Shown in pieces: positions 1 to 5,911 of a stretch of 7,060 nt of DNA. The notes beneath the pieces are model-generated. The model was not told the origin of the DNA, ran no database searches, and saw nothing but the letters and a program-made list of their open reading frames with translations. The position numbers and the translations under genes were made by a program. Position 1 is the stretch's first letter; each line of letters starts with the position of its first letter. Origin of the DNA: Lentisphaerota bacterium (lineage in GTDB: Bacteria; Verrucomicrobiota; Kiritimatiellia; JAAZAB01); contig JACPGN010000234.1 of NCBI GenBank assembly GCA_016182435.1, positions 1-7,060 of the forward strand. Reading direction: 5' to 3'.

Positions 1-489
1 CCGACTGTCCTGCCGCAGTATCAGTTTCAAGACAATGTCTGCTCGCACTTCTTCTTCAAGAGCGGCGCCTTGGGCACAATCCTCTCCTCCCATACCCATA
101 GCGCCTGGACCAGCGACTCAAAGGCGTGGCCCGCGCTCGGCCACGAGATGCAGATGATTTTCACCCTGAGCAAGGGCTCGATCGGCGTTAACTTCCTCGC
201 GCCGTTAATTCTGATCAACCGTTTTCAGGAATACCCATCGGGTTCGGGGGGCATGCGCGTGGAACACGATCGCACTGACAATTACACGGCCATGGGCTCT
301 CACGCCTTTGCCCATGACATCGCCAAAATGCGCTGGGAATTTATCCGGCGCCTGGCGAACTCTCAACCGCCGGTCCAGACTACGCTCGACGCCTGGAAAA
401 CCCACCGGGTGTGCCTGGCGGCCGAGCAGTCAGTCCGCGATAATTTCCGGCGCGTGGACGTTGATTATACATTGCCCGCGGGGCTATAA
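1..489 (+). CDS. Gfo/Idh/MocA family oxidoreductase, C-terminal part (5' end outside window)
   Basis: Frame 1 is open from the first base to the TAA at 487-489, giving 162 residues of a protein that begins before the window. It resembles the C-terminal alpha/beta domain of Gfo/Idh/MocA NAD(P)-dependent oxidoreductases. A strand pair near residues 17-31 (HFFFKSGALGTILSS) fits the usual 'fenGa.gtl.s' strand. A GHEMQMIFTLSKGSIGV stretch follows. A helical tail (DAWKTHRVCLAAEQSVR, about 134-150) matches the family's closing helix. These enzymes oxidise or reduce sugars, inositols or related cyclic substrates; the specificity cannot be read here because the Rossmann domain and the catalytic EKP motif lie upstream. 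The TTG at 70 is not the real start, since coding sense continues before it. The family call rests on the C-terminal pattern alone. It is separated from the next plus-strand gene by 176 bases carrying a repeat element. Confidence 0.7.
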   Translation, partial: PTVLPQYQFQDNVCSHFFFKSGALGTILSSHTHSAWTSDSKAWPALGHEMQMIFTLSKGSIGVNFLAPLILINRFQEYPSGSGGMRVEHDRTDNYTAMGSHAFAHDIAKMRWEFIRRLANSQPPVQTTLDAWKTHRVCLAAEQSVRDNFRRVDVDYTLPAGL

Positions 490-523
490 ATAAGGACAGT
501 AACCCTGAGCCATAATGGCTGAT

Positions 524-623
524 TGTCATTCCCGACCTGATCGGGAATCCAGAAAAATCTCATGCCACAGGCAGATCTGCCTCTGGCGGAAAATGCTGGA
601 TTCCCGCCTTCGCGGGAATGACA
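524..623. repeat. Near-palindromic dispersed repeat element (MITE/REP-like)
   Basis: Two arms face each other: 524-552 begins TGTCATTCCCG and ends GGGAATCCAG, and 596-623 begins CTGGATTCCCG and ends CGGGAATGACA. They are reverse complements apart from a few central bases. Each arm also holds its own smaller hairpin (CCCG...CGGG). The middle carries a third inverted repeat at 563-586 (GCCACAGGCAGA / TCTGCCTCTGGC, one mismatch). The whole could fold into one long hairpin or a clover of three. Sequences with this GTCATTCCCG...AATCCAG signature are known as dispersed, non-coding repeats in many bacterial genomes, and are often mistranslated into 'SRLRGND'-like peptides. It encodes nothing and sits between two plus-strand genes, where transcripts crossing it would form a strong structure. 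No target-site duplication is evident. Confidence 0.85.
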
Positions 624-654
624 GCATTGAAGTTCATAATCTAACCAGATGGCT

Positions 655-658
655 GAGG
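655..658 (+). promoter_or_regulatory. Ribosome binding site of the nitrilase-family gene
   Basis: GAGG lies 7 bases before the ATG at 666, which supports that start. It also lies downstream of the 524-623 palindrome, so the repeat does not mask it. Confidence 0.5.
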
Positions 659-665
659 CATTACG

Positions 666-1475
666 ATGAAAACGCTGCGCGTGGCTATCGCCCAGTTCAA
701 CAGCCGGCTGGGCGATCTGGCCGGCAATATGGCCGAGGTCGCTCGCCTCAGCCGCGAGGCGGCCCAACAGGGCGCCCGGTTGATTTTGTTTCCCGAGGGT
801 TGTCTGACCGGTAATGCCCTCAAAGACGCGCGGCAACAGGCGGTGCTGCCGATGGAAGCGCAAGCTTTCCAGCCATTGCGCGCCATTGCCGATGAGCGCA
901 ACATCACTATCTGCGCCGGCTTTGCCACGCCCTATAACGACAAATTCAACATAGTTCATGCGATCCTTCAGCCAGGCGAGAAACCCCTGTTCCAGCGCAA
1001 AGCCTGGCGCGCGCCTACGGAGCCAACGTTTCTGGACCCTTGGCCTGACCCGGAACGCATGAGCTTCGTCTTAGACGGCGTGCATCTGGCGGTGGCTATC
1101 TGCTCGGAATATGGCGCGCCGAAAGTCGAAGCGGCCCTGGCAAAAGTCAAACCCGCGGTCATCCTGCAGCCTTCGGCCGGATCTCTAACGGAGGAGCAAG
1201 CGTGGAAAGACAACACCAAACCAACAGCCGCCGCCACTGCCTTCAGCCAGGAATGGCGGGCAGTTGTTGAACGGGCAGTTGAGGATATACAGCGGCGGCG
1301 CGTGGCCAAACTCGGCGCCAATCCCATCGGATTCGACGGTGAAACCTGGTGGCCGGGCAATTCCTTTGCCATTGACGCCACCGGAAAAATTCTGATCTGG
1401 CTGGAAGGCGAAAACCGCCCTTCCCGGATGAAAGCCGCCGTCGGTGTGGCCGAGCTGACGATCACTGAAAGCTGA
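666..1475 (+). CDS. Carbon-nitrogen hydrolase (nitrilase superfamily amidohydrolase)
   Basis: This 269-residue protein has the size and architecture of a single-domain carbon-nitrogen hydrolase, which hydrolyses amides, carbamoyl groups or nitriles through a Glu-Lys-Cys triad. The opening strand VAIAQFNSRLGDLAGN (about 6-21) is typical. The catalytic residues are readable as Glu44 (LFPEG), Lys112 (FQRKAW) and Cys146 (AICSEYGAP), and Glu119 is a candidate for the second structural glutamate. The closing ANPIGFDGETWWPGNSFAID stretch (218-237), followed by ATGKIL, matches the family's 'N..G.dg...f.G.S.i.d..G.il' ending. It should be cytoplasmic, as there is no signal peptide. The Cys context (CSEYGAP) differs from the common CYD.R.PE, so the substrate cannot be assigned. 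It could act on a deaminated glutathione-like, omega-amide or carbamoyl compound, but nothing in the sequence decides. ATG 666 is chosen for its GAGG and the immediate start of the first strand. Certain as to family, open as to reaction. Confidence 0.9.
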   Translation: MKTLRVAIAQFNSRLGDLAGNMAEVARLSREAAQQGARLILFPEGCLTGNALKDARQQAVLPMEAQAFQPLRAIADERNITICAGFATPYNDKFNIVHAILQPGEKPLFQRKAWRAPTEPTFLDPWPDPERMSFVLDGVHLAVAICSEYGAPKVEAALAKVKPAVILQPSAGSLTEEQAWKDNTKPTAAATAFSQEWRAVVERAVEDIQRRRVAKLGANPIGFDGETWWPGNSFAIDATGKILIWLEGENRPSRMKAAVGVAELTITES

Positions 1476-1689
1476 ACATAACGACATAAATATTAAATAC
1501 AGGGCTTTTCTGACCCTGTCTCCGCTCCCACTATTCATCGCTTGTAAAGATTAATGTTTATTGTGAAGGTGACCCTAATCCGCCCCCTGATCCGCCCCAC
1601 ACCGTCAGCGCGCACGCCGATCTCTACGAAAAAATCGTCCACGCTTTTCAGAGCGGGAACGCCGCCGCGTAAGCCCCCCTTCACGACGT
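1476..1689. other. Spacer between convergent genes
   Basis: The first half (about 1476-1570) is AT-rich. The second half is GC-rich, a change of composition that looks like a junction. It contains a weak stem-loop at 1499-1519 (ACAGGG / CCCTGT, 9-base loop, no T-run), which might end transcription of the nitrilase gene. It also holds a 12-base tandem near-repeat at 1577-1600 sharing ATCCGCCCC, and a possible gene remnant ending at 1672. I see no promoter or RNA gene. Confidence 0.5.
1598..1672 (+). pseudogene. Possible C-terminal remnant of a lost gene
   Basis: In the frame ending at TAA 1670-1672 the translation closes with ADLYEKIVHAFQSGNAAA. This has the composition and amphipathic pattern of a real C-terminal helix, unlike the proline-rich low-complexity sense just upstream (NPPPDPP). 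No start codon or Shine-Dalgarno sequence exists in this frame back to about 1520, so it is not an intact gene. It may be the last 20 or so codons of a gene whose body was deleted, with the break near 1575-1600 where a short tandem repeat lies. The stretch is too short to name a family, and chance is a real alternative. Confidence 0.25.
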
Positions 1690-2763
1690 TCACCGGTATT
1701 GCGCGTAGAGCGCCCGTGTCTTTTCGAGGTAATACTGGAAATCCGACCACCCAACCTCCGGCGGCACGTGGTGGTCCATCGAGGGCAGGTACCCGCCGCG
1801 GCGGAACAGCGGCGGCAGTTTCGCTTCCAGCTCCCGGTCGATGGCCGCGCGTCCCTTGGCCAGTTCCCGTTTGTCGAGCCCGCCGGCGATGATGAAATCG
1901 GGATACGCCTCGGCGATGCGCCGGATATCCATGCCGGCGGCCACCTCGAACGGCAGCATGCCGTCAATGCCCGCCTCGCGGAACAACGGAATCAACGCGG
2001 TCACGTCGCCGTCGGAATCCACCAGAAATTTCTTCGCGCCGCACGCGCGGAAGAAAGCGGTCAGTTCCCGGTAATAGGGCAGCATGAATTCCCGGACGAG
2101 CGCCGGCGCGATCAGTGGCCCGTTCTTATAGGACATGTCCTCCCACACGAACACGAAGTCGAATGTCACGTCCCGCAGAATACGGGCGTAGAGCTCCTGG
2201 AGAAACGCGAGATGATGCCGGCTGATGGCGTGGACCAGGTCCGGCTGGTCGTAATAGGCCAGCAGCAGGTTTTCCAAACCCATCAGGTCCCGGTGCCAGC
2301 CAAAGAAGCTTATCTCGATGCCGCCCATCACCAGCACATGGTTCCGGCGTTTCAGCCGCTCCGCGGCCGCTGGCCAGTCGGTGGGAAACCGGCTGGGCGT
2401 GCGCGGGTCGAGCCGTTCTTTCAGCCGCTCGAAATCACGCCGATCCGACACTGGATGCCGGATATACCGGGGAAACGCGGTGGCCTGCCGGCTGATTTCC
2501 TTGATCACCCCTTCGGCATCCTGGACGATCCGGGTGTCGGCGGTTTCCAACAGGATTTTTTCCTCGAACGGCGGCCAGATCCGCGCGGCCACGGGCACGC
2601 GGTCATAGCAGGTAATCCCCGTCTCGGCCCAAGGTGCGTCGCCCCGCAGGCCCTCCCGTTGCCAGCGCGCGAGCGTCTCCGGCCAGTAGCCCCACTCGAA
2701 CTGGCACAGTTCGTCCGGCTTCTCGAACCGGAGCAGCGCCTGGATGGATGCCGAAACGTTCAT
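1690..2763 (-). CDS. Uroporphyrinogen decarboxylase-like (URO-D/MtaA-type) protein
   Basis: The 357 residues match the URO-D superfamily of TIM-barrel proteins, which includes heme-pathway uroporphyrinogen decarboxylase and the cobalamin-dependent methyltransferases of the MtaA/CmuA type. Family features are VMGGIEISFFGWHRDLMGLE (145-164), the VWEDMSYKNGPLIAP block (206-220) followed by an LPYYREL helix, the strand LVDSDGDV (247-254), MLPFEVAAGMD (269-279), GGLDKREL (294-301) and the closing GGYLPSMDHHVPPEV (323-337). It lacks the HxC pair that binds zinc in MtaA-type methyltransferases; that strand carries an Asp-rich VDSDGD instead. True heme biosynthesis is also unlikely, since the usual N-terminal R-PVWxMRQAGR motif is absent. 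It belongs to the large uncharacterised branch common in environmental anaerobes and PVC bacteria. An in-frame TGA four codons before ATG 2763 fixes the start region, but I see no good Shine-Dalgarno sequence. It begins 23 bases after the ATP-grasp remnant. Confidence 0.85.
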   Translation of the reverse strand: MNVSASIQALLRFEKPDELCQFEWGYWPETLARWQREGLRGDAPWAETGITCYDRVPVAARIWPPFEEKILLETADTRIVQDAEGVIKEISRQATAFPRYIRHPVSDRRDFERLKERLDPRTPSRFPTDWPAAAERLKRRNHVLVMGGIEISFFGWHRDLMGLENLLLAYYDQPDLVHAISRHHLAFLQELYARILRDVTFDFVFVWEDMSYKNGPLIAPALVREFMLPYYRELTAFFRACGAKKFLVDSDGDVTALIPLFREAGIDGMLPFEVAAGMDIRRIAEAYPDFIIAGGLDKRELAKGRAAIDRELEAKLPPLFRRGGYLPSMDHHVPPEVGWSDFQYYLEKTRALYAQYR

Positions 2764-2786
2764 GACAGCATAGGGTCAGTAGCAGC

Positions 2787-2860
2787 TCAGGGCCGAGATT
2801 CCAAGGCTGCCGCAATGATCGTCTGCAGAAGCTTGGGATACTCCGGATGCTTCCGCACTA
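2787..2860 (-). pseudogene. C-terminal remnant of a Ddl-like ATP-grasp gene
   Basis: The minus-strand frame ending at TGA 2787-2789 closes with YPKLLQTIIAAALESRP. This aligns without gaps to YPQLLQAIVEAALECQP, residues 323-339 of the intact ATP-grasp protein encoded at 4815-5852. By my hand count 11 of 17 residues are identical, and about 36 of 51 nucleotides agree. Upstream of about 2860 the similarity fades. The frame stays open to 2993, overlapping the end of the propeller gene, but gives no ATP-grasp motifs. I read it as the tail of a diverged paralogue, truncated by a rearrangement that placed the propeller gene against it. The short match could also reflect a common family ending. It is unlikely to be translated as a protein. 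Confidence 0.5.
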
Positions 2861-2896
2861 TTGCGGTTAGCTGGTAATGCCAGTCTTGTGGTGGCA

Positions 2897-2936
2897 ACAG
2901 GTAAAGGCGCGTTCGCCTGCCCGCGATGCTACCTGT
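2897..2936. repeat. Nested inverted repeat downstream of the propeller gene
   Basis: An outer pair, ACAGGTA at 2897-2903 and TACCTGT at 2930-2936, encloses an inner hairpin AGGCG-CGTT-CGCCT at 2905-2918. It begins about 40 bases after the propeller stop codon on the minus strand. It could be a transcript-stabilising or terminating structure, but no T-run follows. Confidence 0.35.
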
Positions 2937-2974
2937 CCTGTGCTTGTATCGTTGACACGTTCTTTCAGGCCCCG

Positions 2975-4726
2975 TCACTCGTTCATTGACCACAAATCGA
3001 TAATATAATCATCCGCGCCATTGTCGCACACCCCCCAGTCTGACGCGAATATCACATACCGACCGTCGAGCGACATCGTGGGTTGCGGCTGATGGTAATA
3101 CTCGCAATTGGAGGAACGGTGATGCGCGAGTCGGCGCACCAGGGCTTGGCTGTTTTGCCCATTATCGGCCGCCGTGCCGGCTGTATAGACCAGGTAAATC
3201 TCGCCGGCAAACGGTTGCCCCGCATTGCCGTCGCCGGAAAGAACGCAGACGCCGTTGGGTCCCTGGCACGAAATGTGGCCGACATGATCCCATCCGGTGT
3301 CAAGAATGACCTTGTCGTACCCCGCGCTAAAGTTGACCGAGCCGGGAAACCGCGTGGTGGTGAGAAGGAGGCTATTGCCAAAGTAGGTCGTCACGTATAT
3401 TTCATTGCCGTTCTCGTCATACCCCATATCGCCATGCTGACGATGCTCAGCCACGTGACCGACATAGGCGCCGGTGGTAATATTGTATAGCTCCACGCCA
3501 CGGTAGCGTTCGGCGCCATCGCCATTCCACTGGATTACCAGGTATTGCCCGGAGGGAGACGCCGCCACCCAGTTGGGGCCGCCATCGCCGCTCACGCTCA
3601 ACTGCGCCCCCAATGTGCGATTCCGTACGTCGATCGCGACGAAACGCATGTTGCCATCGGCCTGATATAAATAGGCCCCGAGCCAGCGTCCGTCGCGCGA
3701 CATTTCCTCCCACGAGATCGCGGCGCTCACCCGTTCATACGTGCCGGGCAACGTCATTAAGGCGCTCCGACTGCCGGTGCGCACGTTTACTTTTTCCACT
3801 ACGACCGTCACGTTGCCGCTACCGGTGTCGTTGCTGTCAAAAAAGATGATTTCATCGCCGTTCGCCGGATTCCAGCGCGGCGCGTTGATGTCGTCGGGCA
3901 ACGTGAATACCAATGCTCCGGTTTTCACGTCGCGCACAACAAACGAGCCATTCTGGTTTTGCCAGATGAGCGAGCTGTCACGATTGAACGCCTGGAGCTG
4001 CGAATATTCATGCCGTTCATGGTGCGACCCGTTCTGGTTGGGAGCGTCGACGACGCGCCGAAGTGTGGCGCCGAATACCGGCTCGGTAAAAGAGGCGCCC
4101 ACCGGCTGAAGCGCCATGGAGGGTTGAGCCAAAACCAAACTCGGATCGGTAATTCCTACGCTCGGCGGCGCGATGATAAAGGTTGCGGTAGCATACACGA
4201 TGGAGTCATCGAGTTGCCCATTCAATGGATCCACTCCAAAATAGACCGTGTAACCACCGGGCGACAACGCAGCGGAATTCACCACTTCCGTGCTGGAAAG
4301 ATTGACTAACGGCCCCTGGTAAGCCGGTTGAATCCCGGACAAATTGCCGATCGCCGACCATTGATAATTTACGTAATGATACCATGTTCCGCTGTATTCC
4401 GCCGCCAACCACCAGTCCATGTCGCTTTGAACGCCACCCGCATCCAGTTGCAATGTCACCGTGATGGTTTCGCCGTATTGGTTTGAAGACGGACCGGAAG
4501 ATGCATTCACTTTGACGGATGGACTAATGGCCGTTGTCTTGGCGTCATACCCATCTACGCTTCCCCATACCCGTTCATGACCGCGCGGACCAGAAGGCGT
4601 GGATTCCGGATAACTCACAAACGCTATCCGATCTTCACCCACCGCCACCGCGTTCAACAACACCAACACAACCCATAGGAACAGGGGGAGCGCCCGCCGG
4701 GCACGGACACAACCTACTGACCGCAT
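2975..4726 (-). CDS. Secreted protein: N-terminal beta module plus WD40/TolB-like beta-propeller
   Basis: From ATG 4726 the protein has 583 residues. An N-terminal signal peptide is clear: an Arg-rich stretch (8-11), then ALPLFLWVVLVLLNAVAVG (12-30), with cleavage likely near Gly30. Residues about 66-186 form a beta-rich module with the signature DWWLAAE...YHY...YQGPL...LSPGGYTVYFGVD..NG.LD, a pattern that recurs in large secreted proteins of environmental bacteria. Residues about 210-580 look like a propeller of WD40-like/TolB (PD40) blades: DVKTGALVFTLPDDI, MSRDGRWLGAYLY, ASPSGQYLVIQW, YNITTGAYVG and MSLDGRYVIFASDWG. Clustered His and Gln (HHERHEY 235-241, EHRQHGD 427-433, DHVGH 480-484, HHR 535-537, HQPQP 545-549) recall metal sites of oligogalacturonate-lyase-type propellers; this is inference. 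Four cysteines (487, 494, 541, 567) may pair. The frame extends to ATG 4834 with 36 further residues, but those would precede the signal peptide and overlap the ATP-grasp gene, so I reject them. No Shine-Dalgarno sequence is evident. Confidence 0.8.
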   Translation of the reverse strand: MRSVGCVRARRALPLFLWVVLVLLNAVAVGEDRIAFVSYPESTPSGPRGHERVWGSVDGYDAKTTAISPSVKVNASSGPSSNQYGETITVTLQLDAGGVQSDMDWWLAAEYSGTWYHYVNYQWSAIGNLSGIQPAYQGPLVNLSSTEVVNSAALSPGGYTVYFGVDPLNGQLDDSIVYATATFIIAPPSVGITDPSLVLAQPSMALQPVGASFTEPVFGATLRRVVDAPNQNGSHHERHEYSQLQAFNRDSSLIWQNQNGSFVVRDVKTGALVFTLPDDINAPRWNPANGDEIIFFDSNDTGSGNVTVVVEKVNVRTGSRSALMTLPGTYERVSAAISWEEMSRDGRWLGAYLYQADGNMRFVAIDVRNRTLGAQLSVSGDGGPNWVAASPSGQYLVIQWNGDGAERYRGVELYNITTGAYVGHVAEHRQHGDMGYDENGNEIYVTTYFGNSLLLTTTRFPGSVNFSAGYDKVILDTGWDHVGHISCQGPNGVCVLSGDGNAGQPFAGEIYLVYTAGTAADNGQNSQALVRRLAHHRSSNCEYYHQPQPTMSLDGRYVIFASDWGVCDNGADDYIIDLWSMNE

Positions 4727-4731
4727 AATAT

Positions 4732-4750
4732 TTACATTCACACAATGTAA
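4732..4750. promoter_or_regulatory. Perfect 7-bp dyad immediately before the propeller start codon
   Basis: TTACATT at 4732-4738 and AATGTAA at 4744-4750 are exact reverse complements around a 5-base spacer. The dyad ends 5 bases before ATG 4726, so it covers the place where ribosomes would bind. It could be a repressor operator or an mRNA hairpin that limits initiation. No regulator is encoded nearby. Confidence 0.4.
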
Positions 4751-4761
4751 CTGCTCAGGTA

Positions 4762-4777
4762 GGCATCGCCTGATGCC
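4762..4777. terminator. Stem-loop between ATP-grasp and propeller genes
   Basis: GGCATC and GATGCC pair perfectly around a 4-base loop, about 40 bases after the ATP-grasp stop codon on the minus strand. No T-run follows, so it may be an attenuator or processing hairpin rather than an intrinsic terminator. Confidence 0.3.
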
Positions 4778-4814
4778 ACCCGCCTGCCCAAGCGTCGGCC
4801 AGGGCGAATGGATC

Positions 4815-5852
4815 CTACAATCTTCTGCTGTCATAGGGCTGGCACTCTAAGGCCGCCTCAACAATTGCTTGCAGAAGTTGTGGATATGGGATACCGCCGG
4901 CTTCCGCCGAGCACGCTAGGGCCTGATCTTCCTCCAGCAAAGGATTGCAATTCACATCAATAACCCGCGGCCGTCCGGCGGCGTCTAAGCGGAAATCCAC
5001 GCGCCCATAGCCCCAGCCGCCGACGGCGCGAAACACCCGCAAGGCGGTCTGGCGGAGCTCGCACGCTAATTCGGGCTTGACCCGCGCCGGGCAGCTTATG
5101 CTGATTTTTTTATATTCCACGGTATTTTCCAACCAATTGGCGGCATAGGACAGGATCGGCGGAATATGAGCAGGCAACTCTTTATAATTGACCTCCGCTA
5201 TGGGCAGAACCCTCAGCTTGCGGCCACCCAGAAGGCTCACGTTGAATTCGCGCCCGGAAAGAAACTGCCGGGCCAGCGCCGGCTGAGCATAAGCCTTGAG
5301 AATCTTCCGCACCTTGCGCCTTAGCGCTTTTACGGAATAAACCACCGAATCGCGCTCTAAGCCGATTCCAGCATGCTCGTGGCTGGGTTGCACAATCAGC
5401 GGAAATTGCCACCGGCGCCGGCCAACATCGCGACTGTGCTCCAGGAGCTCGGTCGGGGATGGGATCGCAATGCCCAAGCTATGCAAGAGGCTGGCAGTTG
5501 TATACTTGAAGCAGGTCAACCCCAGCGCTAAAGCCGGCGAACCGGTCAGGGGATAGCCCAGCAGTTCAACCAACGCCGCTACGCGCATCTCATCCACGGT
5601 CCCCGGCACAACATCTTCGTATTGATTGAAAACCACATCGGGCCGCAGGCGCCTAAGGCGCTTCTGGAACGCTGACAGGTTCTGCGCCAAGGGCAGGATC
5701 GTAAGGCGGTATTTGAGCTGGCGCAATGCCTGGGCCATGCGCCCAATCATGTGGCGCAGTTCGGTAAGGCCGCTGGTGTCGCCAGGCTCTTCGGGTTGAC
5801 CCAAGGTGCTCGCGTTATAAATGAGCGCGATCTTAAGAGGCTTAGCCCGCAT
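4815..5852 (-). CDS. D-Ala-D-Ala ligase-like ATP-grasp protein with altered ATP site
   Basis: This cytoplasmic protein of 345 residues has the three-part ATP-grasp fold of D-alanine-D-alanine ligases, which join a carboxylate to an amine with ATP. Visible features are an N-terminal alpha/beta domain (KIALIYNAS 7-15; PDVVFNQYED 71-80), FPLIVQPSHEHAGIGL (150-165), FLSGREFNV (197-205), and the Mg2+ block VDFRLDAAGRPRVIDVNCNP (285-304). In that block Asp286, Asp299 and Asn301 match E. coli DdlB Asp257, Glu270 and Asn272 in spacing. Two lysines expected to hold ATP phosphates seem lost: Ala120 stands at the Lys97 position and Gln155 at the Lys144 position. The glutamate before GRE (Glu180) is Arg195. 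It lacks the GGxSxE substrate motif, so it is not a housekeeping Ddl and may be a degenerate or repurposed member. ATG 5852 has only weak ribosome-binding sequence. The propeller gene follows 88 bases later, and a paralogous tail lies beyond that. Confidence 0.85.
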   Translation of the reverse strand: MRAKPLKIALIYNASTLGQPEEPGDTSGLTELRHMIGRMAQALRQLKYRLTILPLAQNLSAFQKRLRRLRPDVVFNQYEDVVPGTVDEMRVAALVELLGYPLTGSPALALGLTCFKYTTASLLHSLGIAIPSPTELLEHSRDVGRRRWQFPLIVQPSHEHAGIGLERDSVVYSVKALRRKVRKILKAYAQPALARQFLSGREFNVSLLGGRKLRVLPIAEVNYKELPAHIPPILSYAANWLENTVEYKKISISCPARVKPELACELRQTALRVFRAVGGWGYGRVDFRLDAAGRPRVIDVNCNPLLEEDQALACSAEAGGIPYPQLLQAIVEAALECQPYDSRRL

Positions 5853-5881
5853 GTTGGCACTCAGAGCGCGTCCATAAATAA

Positions 5882-5911
5882 CATATACAAGAGCCTATTC
5901 GGACACGGCAA
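5882..5911 (-). promoter_or_regulatory. Candidate sigma70-like promoter for the ATP-grasp gene
   Basis: On the minus strand TTGCCG (5911-5906) and TATATG (5887-5882) are 18 bases apart, each matching consensus at four of six positions, with the -10 about 30 bases before ATG 5852. The -35 lies inside an inverted repeat. The match is modest. Confidence 0.25.

Larger units (their letters stand above)
2764..2974. other. Gap between propeller and URO-D-like genes
   Basis: This 211-base gap holds a remnant of an ATP-grasp gene (2787 to about 2860, minus strand) and a nested inverted repeat at 2897-2936. No intact gene or recognisable promoter for the URO-D-like gene is seen. Confidence 0.6.

Noticed and set aside
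70..489. Start of the first gene at TTG 70
   Set aside because: The frame is open and coding-like from base 1, so TTG 70 is an internal leucine codon of a gene cut by the window edge.
515..814. Plus-strand frame beginning in the repeat element (peptides like DSRLRGND)
   Set aside because: This is the well-known false translation of the dispersed GTCATTCCCG repeat, running on out of frame into the nitrilase gene.
465..959. Minus-strand frame across the repeat and the nitrilase 5' end
   Set aside because: It translates the same repeat in reverse (HSREGGNP, WIPDQVGND) and the antisense of the nitrilase gene.
1499..1519. Intrinsic terminator after the nitrilase gene
   Set aside because: The stem is only 6 bp with a 9-base loop and no T-run follows, so it is noted as a weak stem-loop within the spacer only.
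1699..2877. Long plus-strand open frame of 392 codons opposite the URO-D-like gene
   Set aside because: It is antisense to a gene with clear family motifs. Its translation is rich in Arg, Gln and His without domains, as expected from the complement of a GC-rich gene.
4727..4834. 36-residue N-terminal extension of the propeller protein
   Set aside because: It would sit before a complete signal peptide, overlap the ATP-grasp 3' end by 20 bases and include the hairpins. ATG 4726 is more plausible.
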